A DNA stretch of 64,000 nucleotides from Halieaceae bacterium MED-G27 (GCA_002456975.1 NTKA01000003.1:1-64000), one strand, 5' to 3'. Counted from the first letter of the stretch, positions 28,767 to 38,016 are shown. Notes: generated from the letters alone by a model not told the origin. A program made the numbers and translations.

Positions 28767-29942
28767 TTATTTCGCCAAAAAGCCCATCGCATCCTCGAGC
28801 CCACCGAGGGTCAGCGGATACATTTTCTCTTCCATCAGCTGATTGGTGATGGCGATTGATTGCGTGTACTGCCATTCGTCTTCCGGAACCGGATTGAGCC
28901 ATACACACTTTTCGTAGGTATTGCGAAGTCGCTCAAGCCAAACGGCACCCGGTTCCTCGTTCCAGTGCTCAACGCTGCCGCCAGGTTGGACGATCTCATA
29001 GGGCGACATCGATGCATCGCCAACAATCACTACCTTGTAGTCGTGCCCATACTTGTGCATGACATCGAGCAGTGATGTTCGCTGGTTGTGACGGCGTATA
29101 TTGTTTTCCCAAACGTTGTCGTAGAGGAAATTATGGAAGTAAAAATGCTGTAGGTGCTTGAACTCTGTTCGGGCGGCACTGAACAGCTCTTCACACACCT
29201 TGACGTGTGGATCCATCGAGCCTCCCACATCCAAAAATAACAGCACTTTTACAGCGTTGTGGCGCTCGGGCACCATCTTGATGTCGAGGAGACCGGCATT
29301 ACGCGCCGTCGAACTGATGGTGTCGTCGAGGTCTAGCTCGTCAGCCGCACCCGTTCGGGCAAACTTGCGCAATCGACGAAGGGCAATCTTGATATTTCGC
29401 GTGCCGATCTCAACGCTGTCGTCGAGATTCTTGAAGTCTCGTCGGTCCCAAACTTTGACTGCCTTCTTGTTTTTGCCCTGCCCGCCGACACGAATGCCCT
29501 CTGGGTGGTAGCCGTAATTCCCAAATGGCGACGTGCCGCCAGTGCCGACCCACTTATTTCCACCTTCGTGGCGCTTTTCCTGCTCCTCTAGGCGCTTTTT
29601 GAACTCGTCAATGAGCTTTTCGAGCCCACCAAGCGATTCGATCTTGGCCTTGTCCTCCTCGGACAGCTGCTTGGCGAACTCAGAGCGCAGCCAATCGTCG
29701 GGGATGAGTGCTTCAATGACATCGTCAACCCCCTCGAGGTCACGAAAGTGGAGACCGAAGGCACGATCAAAGCGGTCGTAGTACTTTTCGTCTTTGACCA
29801 GGACTGCGCGCGAGAGATTGTAAAAGTCATCGATGCTGCCAAATACCAGCTGCCGGTTCATGGCTGCTAGTAGATCCAAAAGCTCTCGCGGAGTTACAGG
29901 AACACCACCGTCTTTGAGCCCTTGAAAGAAGTTAACCAACAT
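28767..29942 (-). CDS. VWA-domain CoxE-like protein
   Basis: A 391-residue soluble protein. The N-terminus MLVNFFQGLKDGGVPVTPRELLDLLAAMN is typical of the CoxE-like/DUF VWA family partnered with MoxR ATPases. After a helical linker it has a von Willebrand A domain with a degenerate MIDAS (FLDVGGSMDPHVKV, where Asp-x-Gly-x-Ser is DVGGS) and VIVGDASMSP. It starts one base into the MoxR gene stop (TAATG), so the two proteins are coupled. MoxR/VWA pairs act as chaperone-like assembly machines for metalloenzymes or envelope complexes; the client here is unknown. Confidence 0.85.
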   Translation of the reverse strand: MLVNFFQGLKDGGVPVTPRELLDLLAAMNRQLVFGSIDDFYNLSRAVLVKDEKYYDRFDRAFGLHFRDLEGVDDVIEALIPDDWLRSEFAKQLSEEDKAKIESLGGLEKLIDEFKKRLEEQEKRHEGGNKWVGTGGTSPFGNYGYHPEGIRVGGQGKNKKAVKVWDRRDFKNLDDSVEIGTRNIKIALRRLRKFARTGAADELDLDDTISSTARNAGLLDIKMVPERHNAVKVLLFLDVGGSMDPHVKVCEELFSAARTEFKHLQHFYFHNFLYDNVWENNIRRHNQRTSLLDVMHKYGHDYKVVIVGDASMSPYEIVQPGGSVEHWNEEPGAVWLERLRNTYEKCVWLNPVPEDEWQYTQSIAITNQLMEEKMYPLTLGGLEDAMGFLAK

Positions 29943-30790
29943 TACTGATTACTTTCTCGGCGGTGCATAAACGCAAGCCGTTCCAGTAACTGTACGTCTT
30001 GCTCATTTTTAACAAGCGCTCCATATAACGGCGGAATGGCCTTGGTCTGATCTCGGTTCTTGAGAACCTCGTCCGGGATATCGTCTGCCATCAATAACTT
30101 AAGCCAATCAATTAACTCAGATGTTGAAGGTTTTTTCTTGAGACCGGGAATCGCTCGTAGCTCAAAGAACACTTCCAACGCCTCCTGTACGAGGTCTTGC
30201 TTAATCGATGGGTAGTGCACATCGATGATCTGACGCATCGTGTCGCGATCGGGAAAGTTAATAAAGTGGAAAAAACATCGGCGCAGGAAGGCGTCGGGCA
30301 GTTCTTTCTCGTTGTTCGAAGTGATGATAATGACTGGTCGATGCTTTGCCTTCACCTTCTCACCGGTTTCGTAGACAAAAAACTCCATGCGGTCGAGTTC
30401 TACTAGTAAATCGTTGGGGAACTCGATATCGGCTTTGTCAACTTCGTCGATCAGTAGGACAACCTGCTCGTCCGAATCGAATGCCTCCCACAACTTGCCA
30501 CGCTTTATGTAGTTGGCAATATCGTGAACACCCTCACCACCGAGCTGTGAGTCGCGCAAACGCGAGACCGCGTCATACTCATAAAGGCCCTGCTGTGCCT
30601 TTGTGGTCGACTTGATATGCCATTGAATAAGCTTCATTCCCAGACCTGAAGCCACTTCTTCAGCGAGCATTGTCTTTCCCGTTCCTGGCTCACCCTTAAT
30701 CAACAAAGGGCGCTGGAGCGCAACAGCGGCATCAACCGCCATTCGCAGATCGTCAGTGGCAACGTACTTATCAGTTCCAGTAAATTTCAT
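29942..30790 (-). CDS. MoxR-family AAA+ ATPase (CoxD-like)
   Basis: About 282 residues from ATG 30790 (MKFTGTDKYVATDDLR), which has GGAG nine bases upstream; the track start at 30856 is unsupported. Walker A is KGEPGTGKTMLAEEVA, Walker B is VVLLIDEVDKADIEFPND, sensor 1 IIITSNNEKELPDAFLRRCFF (arginine finger pair). It would use ATP to remodel a client with the VWA partner encoded downstream. No CO dehydrogenase or methanol dehydrogenase genes lie next to it, although the PQQ dehydrogenase is the next gene past the VWA gene. Confidence 0.9.
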   Translation of the reverse strand: MKFTGTDKYVATDDLRMAVDAAVALQRPLLIKGEPGTGKTMLAEEVASGLGMKLIQWHIKSTTKAQQGLYEYDAVSRLRDSQLGGEGVHDIANYIKRGKLWEAFDSDEQVVLLIDEVDKADIEFPNDLLVELDRMEFFVYETGEKVKAKHRPVIIITSNNEKELPDAFLRRCFFHFINFPDRDTMRQIIDVHYPSIKQDLVQEALEVFFELRAIPGLKKKPSTSELIDWLKLLMADDIPDEVLKNRDQTKAIPPLYGALVKNEQDVQLLERLAFMHRRESNQ

Positions 30791-30881
30791 TGCAATACTC
30801 CAAAATTCAAGCGGTGAGCCTACCGGATAGGTCTTGTAAGGGCGAGTGATTTCCACAATTCATCAGGACAGCTCCGAGTCA

Positions 30882-31223
30882 TCAAGAAGCCGACGGCTTG
30901 CTTACGATGGCGGCATAAAATCTTCCAATCGCAGCGCCAACAAAGCCGCACACCGAAAGAGAAATGAGTGCCGATTTAGCTGCCGTAAAGCCACCCGAGA
31001 ACAATAAATTAAAAACGCCCGTTATCAAGGCAGGTGCCAGGGTGCTCACATCTTCCATGGGATAAGACGGTGCCAATAATAAACCGACTGTCAGGCCTGT
31101 GATAACGCAGGCTGTCGTGCGGCGCCATCTCGCAAACCACAGCTTGTATAGGAGCCAAACGCCGCCGATGGTAGCCAGCAGTTGCACGCCGAGTGCCAAC
31201 AAATAGCTTTCAAGCGTCAACAT
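30882..31223 (-). CDS. Small integral membrane protein of unknown function
   Basis: A 113-residue hydrophobic protein (MLTLESYLLALGVQLLATIGGVWLLYKL) with about four helices (8-28, 38-53, 65-85, 88-107) and a basic loop ARWRRTT between the first two. Its start overlaps the ycgL stop by 14 nt, indicating coexpression with ycgL. I do not recognise a family. Confidence 0.6.
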   Translation of the reverse strand: MLTLESYLLALGVQLLATIGGVWLLYKLWFARWRRTTACVITGLTVGLLLAPSYPMEDVSTLAPALITGVFNLLFSGGFTAAKSALISLSVCGFVGAAIGRFYAAIVSKPSAS

Positions 31224-31506
31224 CGCGTACTTGCCCCTGTGTTAAATCATTCGGCCCCGGCGGAAGCTGCAGATAATAACCGTCATCGGCGATCTTCTGT
31301 AATAGCTCAGCACCAGTAGTCCTTGCCAGCACCTTATCGGCGGTGAGTTCTAGGGTAATCACCGGACGTAGCGCTCCTAGCAGTCCCTGCAATGTATCGG
31401 GCAGCTCGTCCGAGGCCCCAGCCTCCGGCATATAGACATAAGTGTCAGCCTTGCGTTCAGAGGCATAGACTGCAACTCTCAAAACGTCGGGAACCGCATT
31501 AGGCAT
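31210..31506 (-). CDS. ycgL: YcgL domain-containing protein
   Basis: About 98 residues from ATG 31506 (MPNAVPDVLRV), which has a GGAG nine nt upstream; the track uses a GTG three codons earlier. Matches to YcgL: VAVYASERKADTYVYMP at the N-terminus, LPDTLQGLLGALRPVITLEL, and the near-invariant end DDGYYLQLPPGPNDL. YcgL is a small conserved gammaproteobacterial protein of unknown molecular role; it is often a neighbour of rnd, as here with only the MATE gene between. Confidence 0.88.
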   Translation of the reverse strand: MPNAVPDVLRVAVYASERKADTYVYMPEAGASDELPDTLQGLLGALRPVITLELTADKVLARTTGAELLQKIADDGYYLQLPPGPNDLTQGQVRDVDA

Positions 31507-31562
31507 GACATGCACCTCCCCTTTTCACCCATGCCTCCTCCATTCGTTTAACCGTTGCTCCA

Positions 31563-32900
31563 TCATGCCGCAAATGCGCGTCGTAGTGTATTTGACGTGT
31601 AAAGCAGCAGTGCAAATGCGCGAGCGACAACGAAAATCACCATCGCCCCCCAAAGTGCCGCAAGCCCCCAATCGGCCGGAGCCCCATAAACGCATAAAAG
31701 GTATACCAACAGTGATAGTACGGACGCGTCCCGCATCTCTTTAGTTGCAGACGCCCCGATGAATATTCCATCGAGTTGGAATGCTGGAAACGACAGCAAT
31801 ACATAGGCGCTGACTGCCCAAATCATCAGCACCGCCTGTTGCTGCACTTCTTCGATGTCGGTAAGCCCCCTGATAAAAAACTCACCGAAACCCCATACAA
31901 CTGCCGCTAAAATGAGTGCCGTCAACGCAGCCAGAACCGTTGTTCTGACCACGGCCAGATTAAAAAACTGGCGGTCCTTTGCGCCGATAGCACGCCCCAC
32001 CAACGACTCCGCGACATAGGCATAGCCATCGAGAAAGAAAGCGGTAAACGCCACGATCTGCATCAAAACGTGTGTCGCGGCAAGCGAAACATCGCCATAA
32101 ATCGCAGCACGGTTGGTAAAGAGCGCAAAGGCATAGACCAGCAATAATGTTCGAATCATGATGTCTGTGTTGGCCGCGACACTGCGCCTGAGCTCGGCGC
32201 CAGACAATACCCGTGGCCAAGGCCAGAACGCTGTTTGGGAATAACCCAGAAACCGGAGTAGGCGCCAGACCCCAAAACCGGTACAGACCACCTCAGCGAT
32301 GAGTGTTCCCACAGCAATGCCTTGCGCACCCCACCCAAAGACACCCGCAAACAGCACATCGAGCACAATATTCATGCCGTTGAGCAGAAGCTGTAGGCGA
32401 AGTAGCTCACGCGACTCGCCGAGGCCAACCCATACGCCCATGACCACAAACAAACACAGTGTCGCTGGGGCTCCCCAAATTCTGATGAAAAAATATTCCG
32501 AGGCCACCGCCTCGACTTCAGAACTGCCTTCAAGCAGGGAGAAACTGACTGCCCCAATTAACTGTTGGCTGAGTAGTAGTGACAAACCGAGCACCAGAGC
32601 CATCAGAAAACCTCGCCCCAAGATGGCTCGAATTTCCAACTGATCTTGAGCGCCGTAGGCTTGGGCAATAAAGCCCGTGGTTCCCATGCGCAGAAATCCA
32701 AACGTCCAGTAGACAAATCCGAAAATCAACGAGCCGAAGGCGATAGCACCTAAATCCGTTGTAGTACCGGTATTCCCGATCACGGCAGTATCGACCAACC
32801 CTAAAAGTGGCACCGAGGCATTGGCGAGCACCAGAGGCCAAGCTTTAGACAAGAGCGCTCGATAGGTCAGAGAATCAGTAACCGCGTCAACTCCGCTCAT
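31563..32900 (-). CDS. MATE-family multidrug exporter (DinF-like)
   Basis: A 445-residue protein with twelve hydrophobic segments in two homologous halves. The first half opens with the family pattern LSKAWPLVLANASVPLLGLVDTAVIGNTG, and the second with SVAANTDIMIRTLLLVYAFALF. MATE transporters export cationic drugs or metabolites with Na+ or H+; the acidic residue in VDTAVIG is conserved in the DinF branch. It starts seven nt after the rnd stop, so it is probably in one unit with rnd, recR and dnaX. Substrate cannot be predicted. Confidence 0.88.
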   Translation of the reverse strand: MSGVDAVTDSLTYRALLSKAWPLVLANASVPLLGLVDTAVIGNTGTTTDLGAIAFGSLIFGFVYWTFGFLRMGTTGFIAQAYGAQDQLEIRAILGRGFLMALVLGLSLLLSQQLIGAVSFSLLEGSSEVEAVASEYFFIRIWGAPATLCLFVVMGVWVGLGESRELLRLQLLLNGMNIVLDVLFAGVFGWGAQGIAVGTLIAEVVCTGFGVWRLLRFLGYSQTAFWPWPRVLSGAELRRSVAANTDIMIRTLLLVYAFALFTNRAAIYGDVSLAATHVLMQIVAFTAFFLDGYAYVAESLVGRAIGAKDRQFFNLAVVRTTVLAALTALILAAVVWGFGEFFIRGLTDIEEVQQQAVLMIWAVSAYVLLSFPAFQLDGIFIGASATKEMRDASVLSLLVYLLCVYGAPADWGLAALWGAMVIFVVARAFALLLYTSNTLRRAFAA

Positions 32901-32906
32901 ACTCAG

Positions 32907-34019
32907 CTACGCCTGTGACTCGCTCTGCACCAGTCGCTGGAATGTTGATCGGAGTGGCTCGATCAGCACACTTTCGCGCCAACCGGTCACACAGCTTGGA
33001 GTGTCTGCCCGCGCGCCCAACCAAACCTGTATCAGCTGCTCTAATTCAGCCTTAGACATCAAAACCTCGGGGGCGATATTGAGGCTCTTTGCCGTTGTCT
33101 GAACCTGCTCGAGCAAAGGCGGCACTAACGCCCGCTGATCTCCCAGTATGGGTGGCTGAAAATGTGGCTGCCCGGGAAGCTTATCCAACGAAGTTTCTAC
33201 AATACCTAGAATCGTTTTTCCGCGGCGTCGCAGTACTGCATCATGCAATCCTTCTATTTTTGCCAACGCTCCCAAATAAGCAGGTTTTGCCTTGGCAATC
33301 GCCGAAATTACTTTATCTGGCAGGATCCAACTGCGGGGCTTATCAAGGCGTTGCGCCTCGCTTTCTCGCCAGCTCACAAGATCAACAATTACCTGTTGCT
33401 CGATCGCTGACAGCTTCCAGGCTGATTTGAACTTACTGAGCGGACCACGGCCACCGGGCTTGATCTTAGCCGTGTCCTCAAGCACCCAATCACGCCGCTC
33501 TAACGCATCACAGGCAGCCACTATTTCCTCGCCGATGCCCCGAAGATGAGTGACATCCTGCATCGCATAACTCAGCTGCGTGTCAGTGAGTGGACGTTGC
33601 AGCCAGTTCGATTGCGTCTCGTCTTTATCGAGCTGAAGACCCCGATAAAGCTCGACTATGGCGCGGTAACCTACACCGAACCCCTGCCCTAAAAAGGCCA
33701 GGGCTCGTTGAGTGTCAAAAAGCGGTGCCGGCAACACACCCAGCCAGTAGTCAAAGACTTCGAGATCTTCACTCGGGCTGTGAATTAACTTCATGACACC
33801 AGGTGACGTCATTAGGTCTGTCACCGGGCCAGGGTCGTCGATGGTGAGCGGATCGATGAGGAAGGCGATTTCATCCCAACAAACCTGAAGTAATGCTGGC
33901 TGCGGATAAAACGTATCACGACGCCGAAACTCGGTATCCATCGCCACTAAATCCTGATTGCGATGCGCCTCGATACACTCAGCCAAAGACTGATCATCAG
34001 TAATCAACTCGAATCGCAT
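32907..34019 (-). CDS. rnd: Ribonuclease D
   Basis: A 370-residue 3'-5' exoribonuclease. The DEDD motifs are visible: Exo I DLVAMDTEFRRRDTFYP, Exo II around MKLIHSPSEDLEVFDYWLG, Exo III with QLSYAMQDVTHL. An HRDC domain follows (residues about 210-290, with EAQRLDKPRSWILPDKVI), then a second HRDC-like region. It trims tRNA precursor 3' ends. Its ATG shares a base with the recR stop. Length matches E. coli RNase D (375). Confidence 0.94.
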   Translation of the reverse strand: MRFELITDDQSLAECIEAHRNQDLVAMDTEFRRRDTFYPQPALLQVCWDEIAFLIDPLTIDDPGPVTDLMTSPGVMKLIHSPSEDLEVFDYWLGVLPAPLFDTQRALAFLGQGFGVGYRAIVELYRGLQLDKDETQSNWLQRPLTDTQLSYAMQDVTHLRGIGEEIVAACDALERRDWVLEDTAKIKPGGRGPLSKFKSAWKLSAIEQQVIVDLVSWRESEAQRLDKPRSWILPDKVISAIAKAKPAYLGALAKIEGLHDAVLRRRGKTILGIVETSLDKLPGQPHFQPPILGDQRALVPPLLEQVQTTAKSLNIAPEVLMSKAELEQLIQVWLGARADTPSCVTGWRESVLIEPLRSTFQRLVQSESQA

Positions 34020-34621
34020 CAGTCACTCAGTGTGCGGCGACCACCTAAAGCGTGCGCCAGTGTCGATGTGTCGATGTATTCGAGCTCTCCGCCCAAAGGA
34101 ACACCATGCGCAATACGCGATACTTTGATGCCCTCTCGTCGCGCTAGCTGTGCGATGTAGTGCCCTGTCGCTTCACCTTCCATTGTGGGATTAGTCGCTA
34201 GAATCACTTCTTCAATGGGCTCCTCTGACAACAGGGTAGACAGCCTATCCAAGCCGAGCTGCTCGGGGCCCACCCCATCGAGCGGCGATAAATGCCCCAT
34301 TAGTACGTAATAAAGCCCTCGATAGCTCGCGGTTTGCTCGATGGCCAGTACGTCTGCGGGCGCTTCTACAACACAAAGCAGACTTTCGTCTCGCTTGGGA
34401 TCGCCACACACTTCGCAAATGCGGAGTTCGGTAAAGTTTCGACAACGGTTACAACGCTGCACTTTCTCGAGTGCCACTGACAGCGCTGACGCCAACGAGG
34501 AAGCCGTTTCTCGATCGCGCTCGAGCAGGTGGAGCGTCATTCTTTGCGCTGATTTTGGACCAATGCCCGGCAACTGCCGAAGCGCATCAACCAGCGTCTG
34601 AATCGATGGGCTGAGTTTCAT
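34019..34621 (-). CDS. recR: Recombination mediator RecR
   Basis: A 200-residue protein: helix-hairpin-helix [20 protein letters not shown], a C4 zinc site [16 protein letters not shown], a Toprim domain ([17 protein letters not shown]), and the C-terminal [25 protein letters not shown] with the Walker-B-like end. It loads RecA with RecO and RecF. It starts only 4 nt after the dnaX stop; the ybaB/ebfC gene normally between dnaX and recR is absent. Confidence 0.96.
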   Translation of the reverse strand: MKLSPSIQTLVDALRQLPGIGPKSAQRMTLHLLERDRETASSLASALSVALEKVQRCNRCRNFTELRICEVCGDPKRDESLLCVVEAPADVLAIEQTASYRGLYYVLMGHLSPLDGVGPEQLGLDRLSTLLSEEPIEEVILATNPTMEGEATGHYIAQLARREGIKVSRIAHGVPLGGELEYIDTSTLAHALGGRRTLSD

Positions 34622-34625
34622 TCCC

Positions 34626-36569
34626 TTAAATGTCCACTAGTGGGGGTCGAACCGACCCTGGCACTACCTGTGCGTCAAATTCGGTAAGTAAGTTCGCCAG
34701 CGCCTCATCCCTGTCCAGCGCCTGCTCCGCCGCCTCAACTCGGGCACGGTCTTTGAGCTCACGCTGCCTGAAGGGAGTAAGCTCACCGGTGGGACCCATC
34801 GCTACAGCTACCGTTACAGGGCTCGCAACCGCGTCGCTAATTGCCGCAGCGAGGCTTGAGTCATGTCTATCGTTGTACAAGGTAGCATTCTGCTCGGCGA
34901 TCTTGAAATGTAATGTACGTCCACTCACGCGATCGAGCTCAAAATGCGAAACAACGTTGTGAATGACACCTTTTAACTGTAGGTCTTCAAAAAAATCACA
35001 CCAAGAGGCGGTCGTCGGCAAGTCATCAGCCGCCGTATTCAAGTCTATCGACTCTAGATTGAGGGTTTCTTTAGCGCCGTCCGGTACGCCAGCGGAAATG
35101 TCAGCTGTATCTACAGCCGGTGCAGCCGGCTCGCCAGAGAGCGCATTGATACTATCAACCGACGTCGTACTGGTCTCAGAGGTAACGGGCGCGGCTATAG
35201 GCGGCTGCAACGACTGAGGTTGCGTCACCGGTGTCGGTGGTGTCTCGGCTATCTCTCTATCGACAGAGAGACTCGACTCAGGGGGAGCGTCGGCAACCCT
35301 CGCACTCCCCGCACTCCCTACAGCTTGGGCTCGCATAGCCCCGGTTGGATCGGCACCATCCGATAATACGGTCGAGCTTTTTTGGGTGGTCTCCGAGCTG
35401 GTTGTATCGGATACCACCGGCAGCACCGGTGGATCAGACTTTTTTGGCGTCGCTGCTCCCGCTTGTTCGGCATCCTGTATAACAAGGCCTGGGCGGAAAG
35501 CGATCATTCTGAGAATGGCCATATCCAAACCCGCTCTTGGATCAGACGCCAGACTTAGATCACGTTTCCCTGCGCGCGCCATTTGATACCAAAGCTGGGA
35601 TTCATCGAGCGTCATCGACGCCGCAATCGCGACAATCCGATCGCGCTCTGCAATCGTTGCCTCAAGAGAATCGGGCACCATCTGTGCGATAGTCACGTGA
35701 TGCAACACCGAGGCGAACTCATCGAGCGTACCGCGATAGTCCGGTGAATGAGTAGCAATGTCGTTAATGGCCGCGAGTGCTGCGCTGGGATCGCCACCAA
35801 TCACGGTTTCGAGTAGGTCGAGTACCTTCGTCTTTGAAACAGTTCCCAGCATTTGCCGCACGTTATCAACGGTGAGTGAGCCTCCGCCATGGGAGATAGC
35901 TTGGTCGGTGAGGCTCAAGGCATCTCGCATCGAACCCTCGGCAGCCCGCGCCAACATACCGAGTGCATCAGCGTCGTGCGTTATGCCCTCTTCACTCAAC
36001 ACATGCCCCAGATGATCGACAATCTGATCGGGCAACATGTTTTTTAGATTGAACTGCAAGCAGCGAGATAAAACAGTCGCTGGCAACTTCTGCGGATGGG
36101 TTGTCGCTAGCAGAAACTTTACATGCGCGGGTGGCTCCTCGAGCGTCTTTAACAATGCATTAAAGCTGTGGTTAGAGAGCATGTGCACTTCGTCGATCAA
36201 ATAGATTTTAAAGCGCGAATGCGAGGGCGCGTATTGCACGTTATCGAGCAGATCGCGCGTATCCTCGACCTTTGTCCGCGACGCAGCGTCGACCTCAAGC
36301 ACATCGACTGAGCGCCCCTCGGCGATCTCCATGCAGCTACTGCACTGTTCACAAGGTGATGATGTTGTCCCGGTCTCGCAATTCAGACTTTTCGCAAGCA
36401 GTCGCGCTACCGTGGTTTTGCCAACTCCCCGAGTACCGGTAAATAAGTAGGCGTGGTGTAAACGATCTGACTCAAGGGCTGTGGTGAGCGCTTTTACCAC
36501 GTGCTCCTGTCCGACCATCTGGTCGAAAGCGGAAGGACGCCATTTACGCGCGAGAACCTGATACCCCAT
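34626..36569 (-). CDS. dnaX: DNA polymerase III subunits tau and gamma (DnaX)
   Basis: About 647 residues (tau) starting at [20 protein letters not shown]; the track adds three codons from a GTG. The AAA+ clamp-loader core has Walker [18 protein letters not shown], a zinc module [18 protein letters not shown], Walker [12 protein letters not shown] and sensor 1 [21 protein letters not shown] low-complexity linker follows at about 365-500, then the domain binding DnaB and PolC ([19 protein letters not shown]). At codons 375-377 (CCA AAA AAG) there is a complete E. coli-like -1 frameshift signal that would make a 378-residue gamma (see the recoding feature). It lies just after the 4.5S RNA gene and before recR. 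Confidence 0.96.
   Translation of the reverse strand: MGYQVLARKWRPSAFDQMVGQEHVVKALTTALESDRLHHAYLFTGTRGVGKTTVARLLAKSLNCETGTTSSPCEQCSSCMEIAEGRSVDVLEVDAASRTKVEDTRDLLDNVQYAPSHSRFKIYLIDEVHMLSNHSFNALLKTLEEPPAHVKFLLATTHPQKLPATVLSRCLQFNLKNMLPDQIVDHLGHVLSEEGITHDADALGMLARAAEGSMRDALSLTDQAISHGGGSLTVDNVRQMLGTVSKTKVLDLLETVIGGDPSAALAAINDIATHSPDYRGTLDEFASVLHHVTIAQMVPDSLEATIAERDRIVAIAASMTLDESQLWYQMARAGKRDLSLASDPRAGLDMAILRMIAFRPGLVIQDAEQAGAATPKKSDPPVLPVVSDTTSSETTQKSSTVLSDGADPTGAMRAQAVGSAGSARVADAPPESSLSVDREIAETPPTPVTQPQSLQPPIAAPVTSETSTTSVDSINALSGEPAAPAVDTADISAGVPDGAKETLNLESIDLNTAADDLPTTASWCDFFEDLQLKGVIHNVVSHFELDRVSGRTLHFKIAEQNATLYNDRHDSSLAAAISDAVASPVTVAVAMGPTGELTPFRQRELKDRARVEAAEQALDRDEALANLLTEFDAQVVPGSVRPPLVDI
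35414..35460 (-). promoter_or_regulatory. Programmed -1 frameshift signal of dnaX (tau/gamma)
   Basis: On the coding strand, in order: an internal SD-like GGGAG (35460-35456), a 10-nt spacer, the slippery heptamer A AAA AAG in the correct frame (CCA AAA AAG; 35445-35439), 6 nt, and a perfect 7-bp stem CCACCGG/CCGGTGG with a 5-nt loop (35432-35414). A -1 slip reads GTC then TGA, ending gamma at 378 residues. All three parts and their spacing match the E. coli dnaX element. Confidence 0.85.
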
Positions 36570-36592
36570 ACCGTACACCGCAAATTAGTGGA

Positions 36593-36702
36593 GGCGACTC
36601 GAACAGCCTCACCCCGGCACCCGAGTCGATAACTACCGTTGCTCCCTTCCGGGCCTGGCGGGGTTCACTATCTATCGCTGCGAGGGGACCGTCCGAGCCA
36701 CC
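36593..36702 (-). ncRNA. ffs: 4.5S RNA (bacterial small SRP RNA)
   Basis: The conserved SRP hairpin apex is present on the minus strand: CAGGCCCGGAAGGGAGCA, the Ffh-binding loop. The flanks fold into one long rod: 12 terminal base pairs between GGTGGCTCGGAC (5') and GTTCGAGTCGCC (3'), then CCTC/GAGG and CGATA/TATCG pairs. The boundaries give 110 nt, close to the E. coli length of 114. It is 24 nt before dnaX on the same strand, a common location. It guides co-translational membrane targeting with Ffh. Confidence 0.93.
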
Positions 36703-36817
36703 ATAAGCCCCCGTTCAGCACGGAGACGCAGAGTGTCTCTAAAAGCCTGCGGTTTCGCAAGCAAGGATCCACGAAATCTAGGCTTGTCCCGATTTTAACC
36801 AGGTTATGCTCAGCGCT

Positions 36818-36838
36818 GATGTTATAAGCCTTAACATC
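36818..36838. promoter_or_regulatory. Candidate TetR operator O1
   Basis: GATGTTA-taagcct-TAACATC is a perfect 7-bp inverted repeat with a 7-bp spacer, in the leader of the RND operon whose last gene is a TetR regulator. Its centre is 22 bp from O2, which has the same core arms. Confidence 0.7.
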
Positions 36839-36840
36839 AT

Positions 36841-36859
36841 ATGTTATCGTTATTAACAT
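36841..36859. promoter_or_regulatory. Candidate TetR operator O2
   Basis: ATGTTA-tcgttat-TAACAT repeats the O1 core arms with the same 7-bp spacer, two helical turns downstream and 23 bp before the adaptor ATG. Two in-phase copies favour cooperative repressor binding. It lies over the false ATG used by the ORF track. Confidence 0.68.
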
Positions 36860-36882
36860 CACGCCAGAGTAGCGTTTACCCC

Positions 36883-38007
36883 ATGTCCAAACCCAAGCTG
36901 TTGAACACCGCTGTCAGCCTTTTAATTGCCGCCGGAATTGTTGTTATCGGATCCGCCGCGATTAGAGCAAATGTAGCTCCCACAATCTCTACTGACGCGG
37001 TTCCACTCCCGGTAACTGTCCAGCAATATCAGTTATTAGATGGCTACACCGTCCCAACTCGTTTCTTTGGCGTCGTCCAAGCATCAACAGACACGCTTCT
37101 GGGTTTCGAGGTAGCAGGATTGATGGCAGAGCTAAACGCTGCTGAAGGCGACTATTTGCAGAAAGGCCAGCTAGTAGGTCGTCTTGACACCCGGCAGCAA
37201 GAAGCGGCTTTGGCAGTAGCAAAGGCGAGTCAACGAGAGGCCGAGGCTCAGCTCGAGCTAGCACTCTTAACAGCCGAGCGAACGCAAACCCTACTCGACC
37301 AAGAATTAGCTTCGAAGCAAGCACTCGACAATGCCCTACTCAGCGCTGAGGCTTTATCTGCGCGAGTCGCCACCATGCGAGCATCGGTCGAAAATGCCCA
37401 GCTTGTTATTGACAAGAGCCAGCTAAGGGTTCCGTTCGACGCAGTGGTTGTTAGCACTCTCGCTGAGTCCGGTACTGTCGTCGGTCCTGCCGTCCCAGTG
37501 CTTAGGATGATTTCCATCGGCGATCGCGAGGTGCATGTCGGCGTGTCTCCAAAGATGGCCAACCGGCTAACCCTCAATCAATTCCAGACAATTCGTATCG
37601 ATGATCAGCTGGTCAGCGCTCGGCTCCGATCGATTAACGACGATATCGACCCTCGAACTATGACAGTAAAGGCAGTATTCACACTGCCCGACGACACCGC
37701 CTTTCGGGTAGGCGCTGTTGCGACACTCGAGCTGAGCAGTTATGTCTCGGAGACCGGTGGCTGGATACCGCTAGAGTCCTTGATGGAAGGTGAAAAGGGA
37801 CTTTGGTCGATACTGACCGTAGACTTATCGACAGTTCCTTCCGCCACCCGCAGGGAAAGCGTAGAAATCGTTTATACCGAAAACGATCGAGCCTATGTTC
37901 GAGGCACACTCGCAAACAATGATTGGGTCGTTGCAACCGGGCTACAACGGGTAAGTCCCGGAACGACCGTCATGCCTACTCTCGACGCACCTGAAGTGGC
38001 TTATTGA
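36883..38007 (+). CDS. RND efflux periplasmic adaptor (membrane fusion protein)
   Basis: About 374 residues from ATG 36883 (MSKPKLLNTAVSLLIAAGIVV), the first ATG after the operators; the track start at 36841 falls inside operator O2. An N-terminal signal-anchor is followed by a lipoyl-like half (GLMAELNAAEGDYLQKGQLVGRLD), an alpha-hairpin of about 75 residues, the second lipoyl half (RVPFDAVVVSTLAESGTVV) and beta-barrel and proximal domains. It would link the RND pump to an outer-membrane channel such as TolC, which is not encoded here. It is first in a three-gene operon. Confidence 0.9.
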   Translation: MSKPKLLNTAVSLLIAAGIVVIGSAAIRANVAPTISTDAVPLPVTVQQYQLLDGYTVPTRFFGVVQASTDTLLGFEVAGLMAELNAAEGDYLQKGQLVGRLDTRQQEAALAVAKASQREAEAQLELALLTAERTQTLLDQELASKQALDNALLSAEALSARVATMRASVENAQLVIDKSQLRVPFDAVVVSTLAESGTVVGPAVPVLRMISIGDREVHVGVSPKMANRLTLNQFQTIRIDDQLVSARLRSINDDIDPRTMTVKAVFTLPDDTAFRVGAVATLELSSYVSETGGWIPLESLMEGEKGLWSILTVDLSTVPSATRRESVEIVYTENDRAYVRGTLANNDWVVATGLQRVSPGTTVMPTLDAPEVAY

Positions 38008-38016
38008 GTTGCCTGC

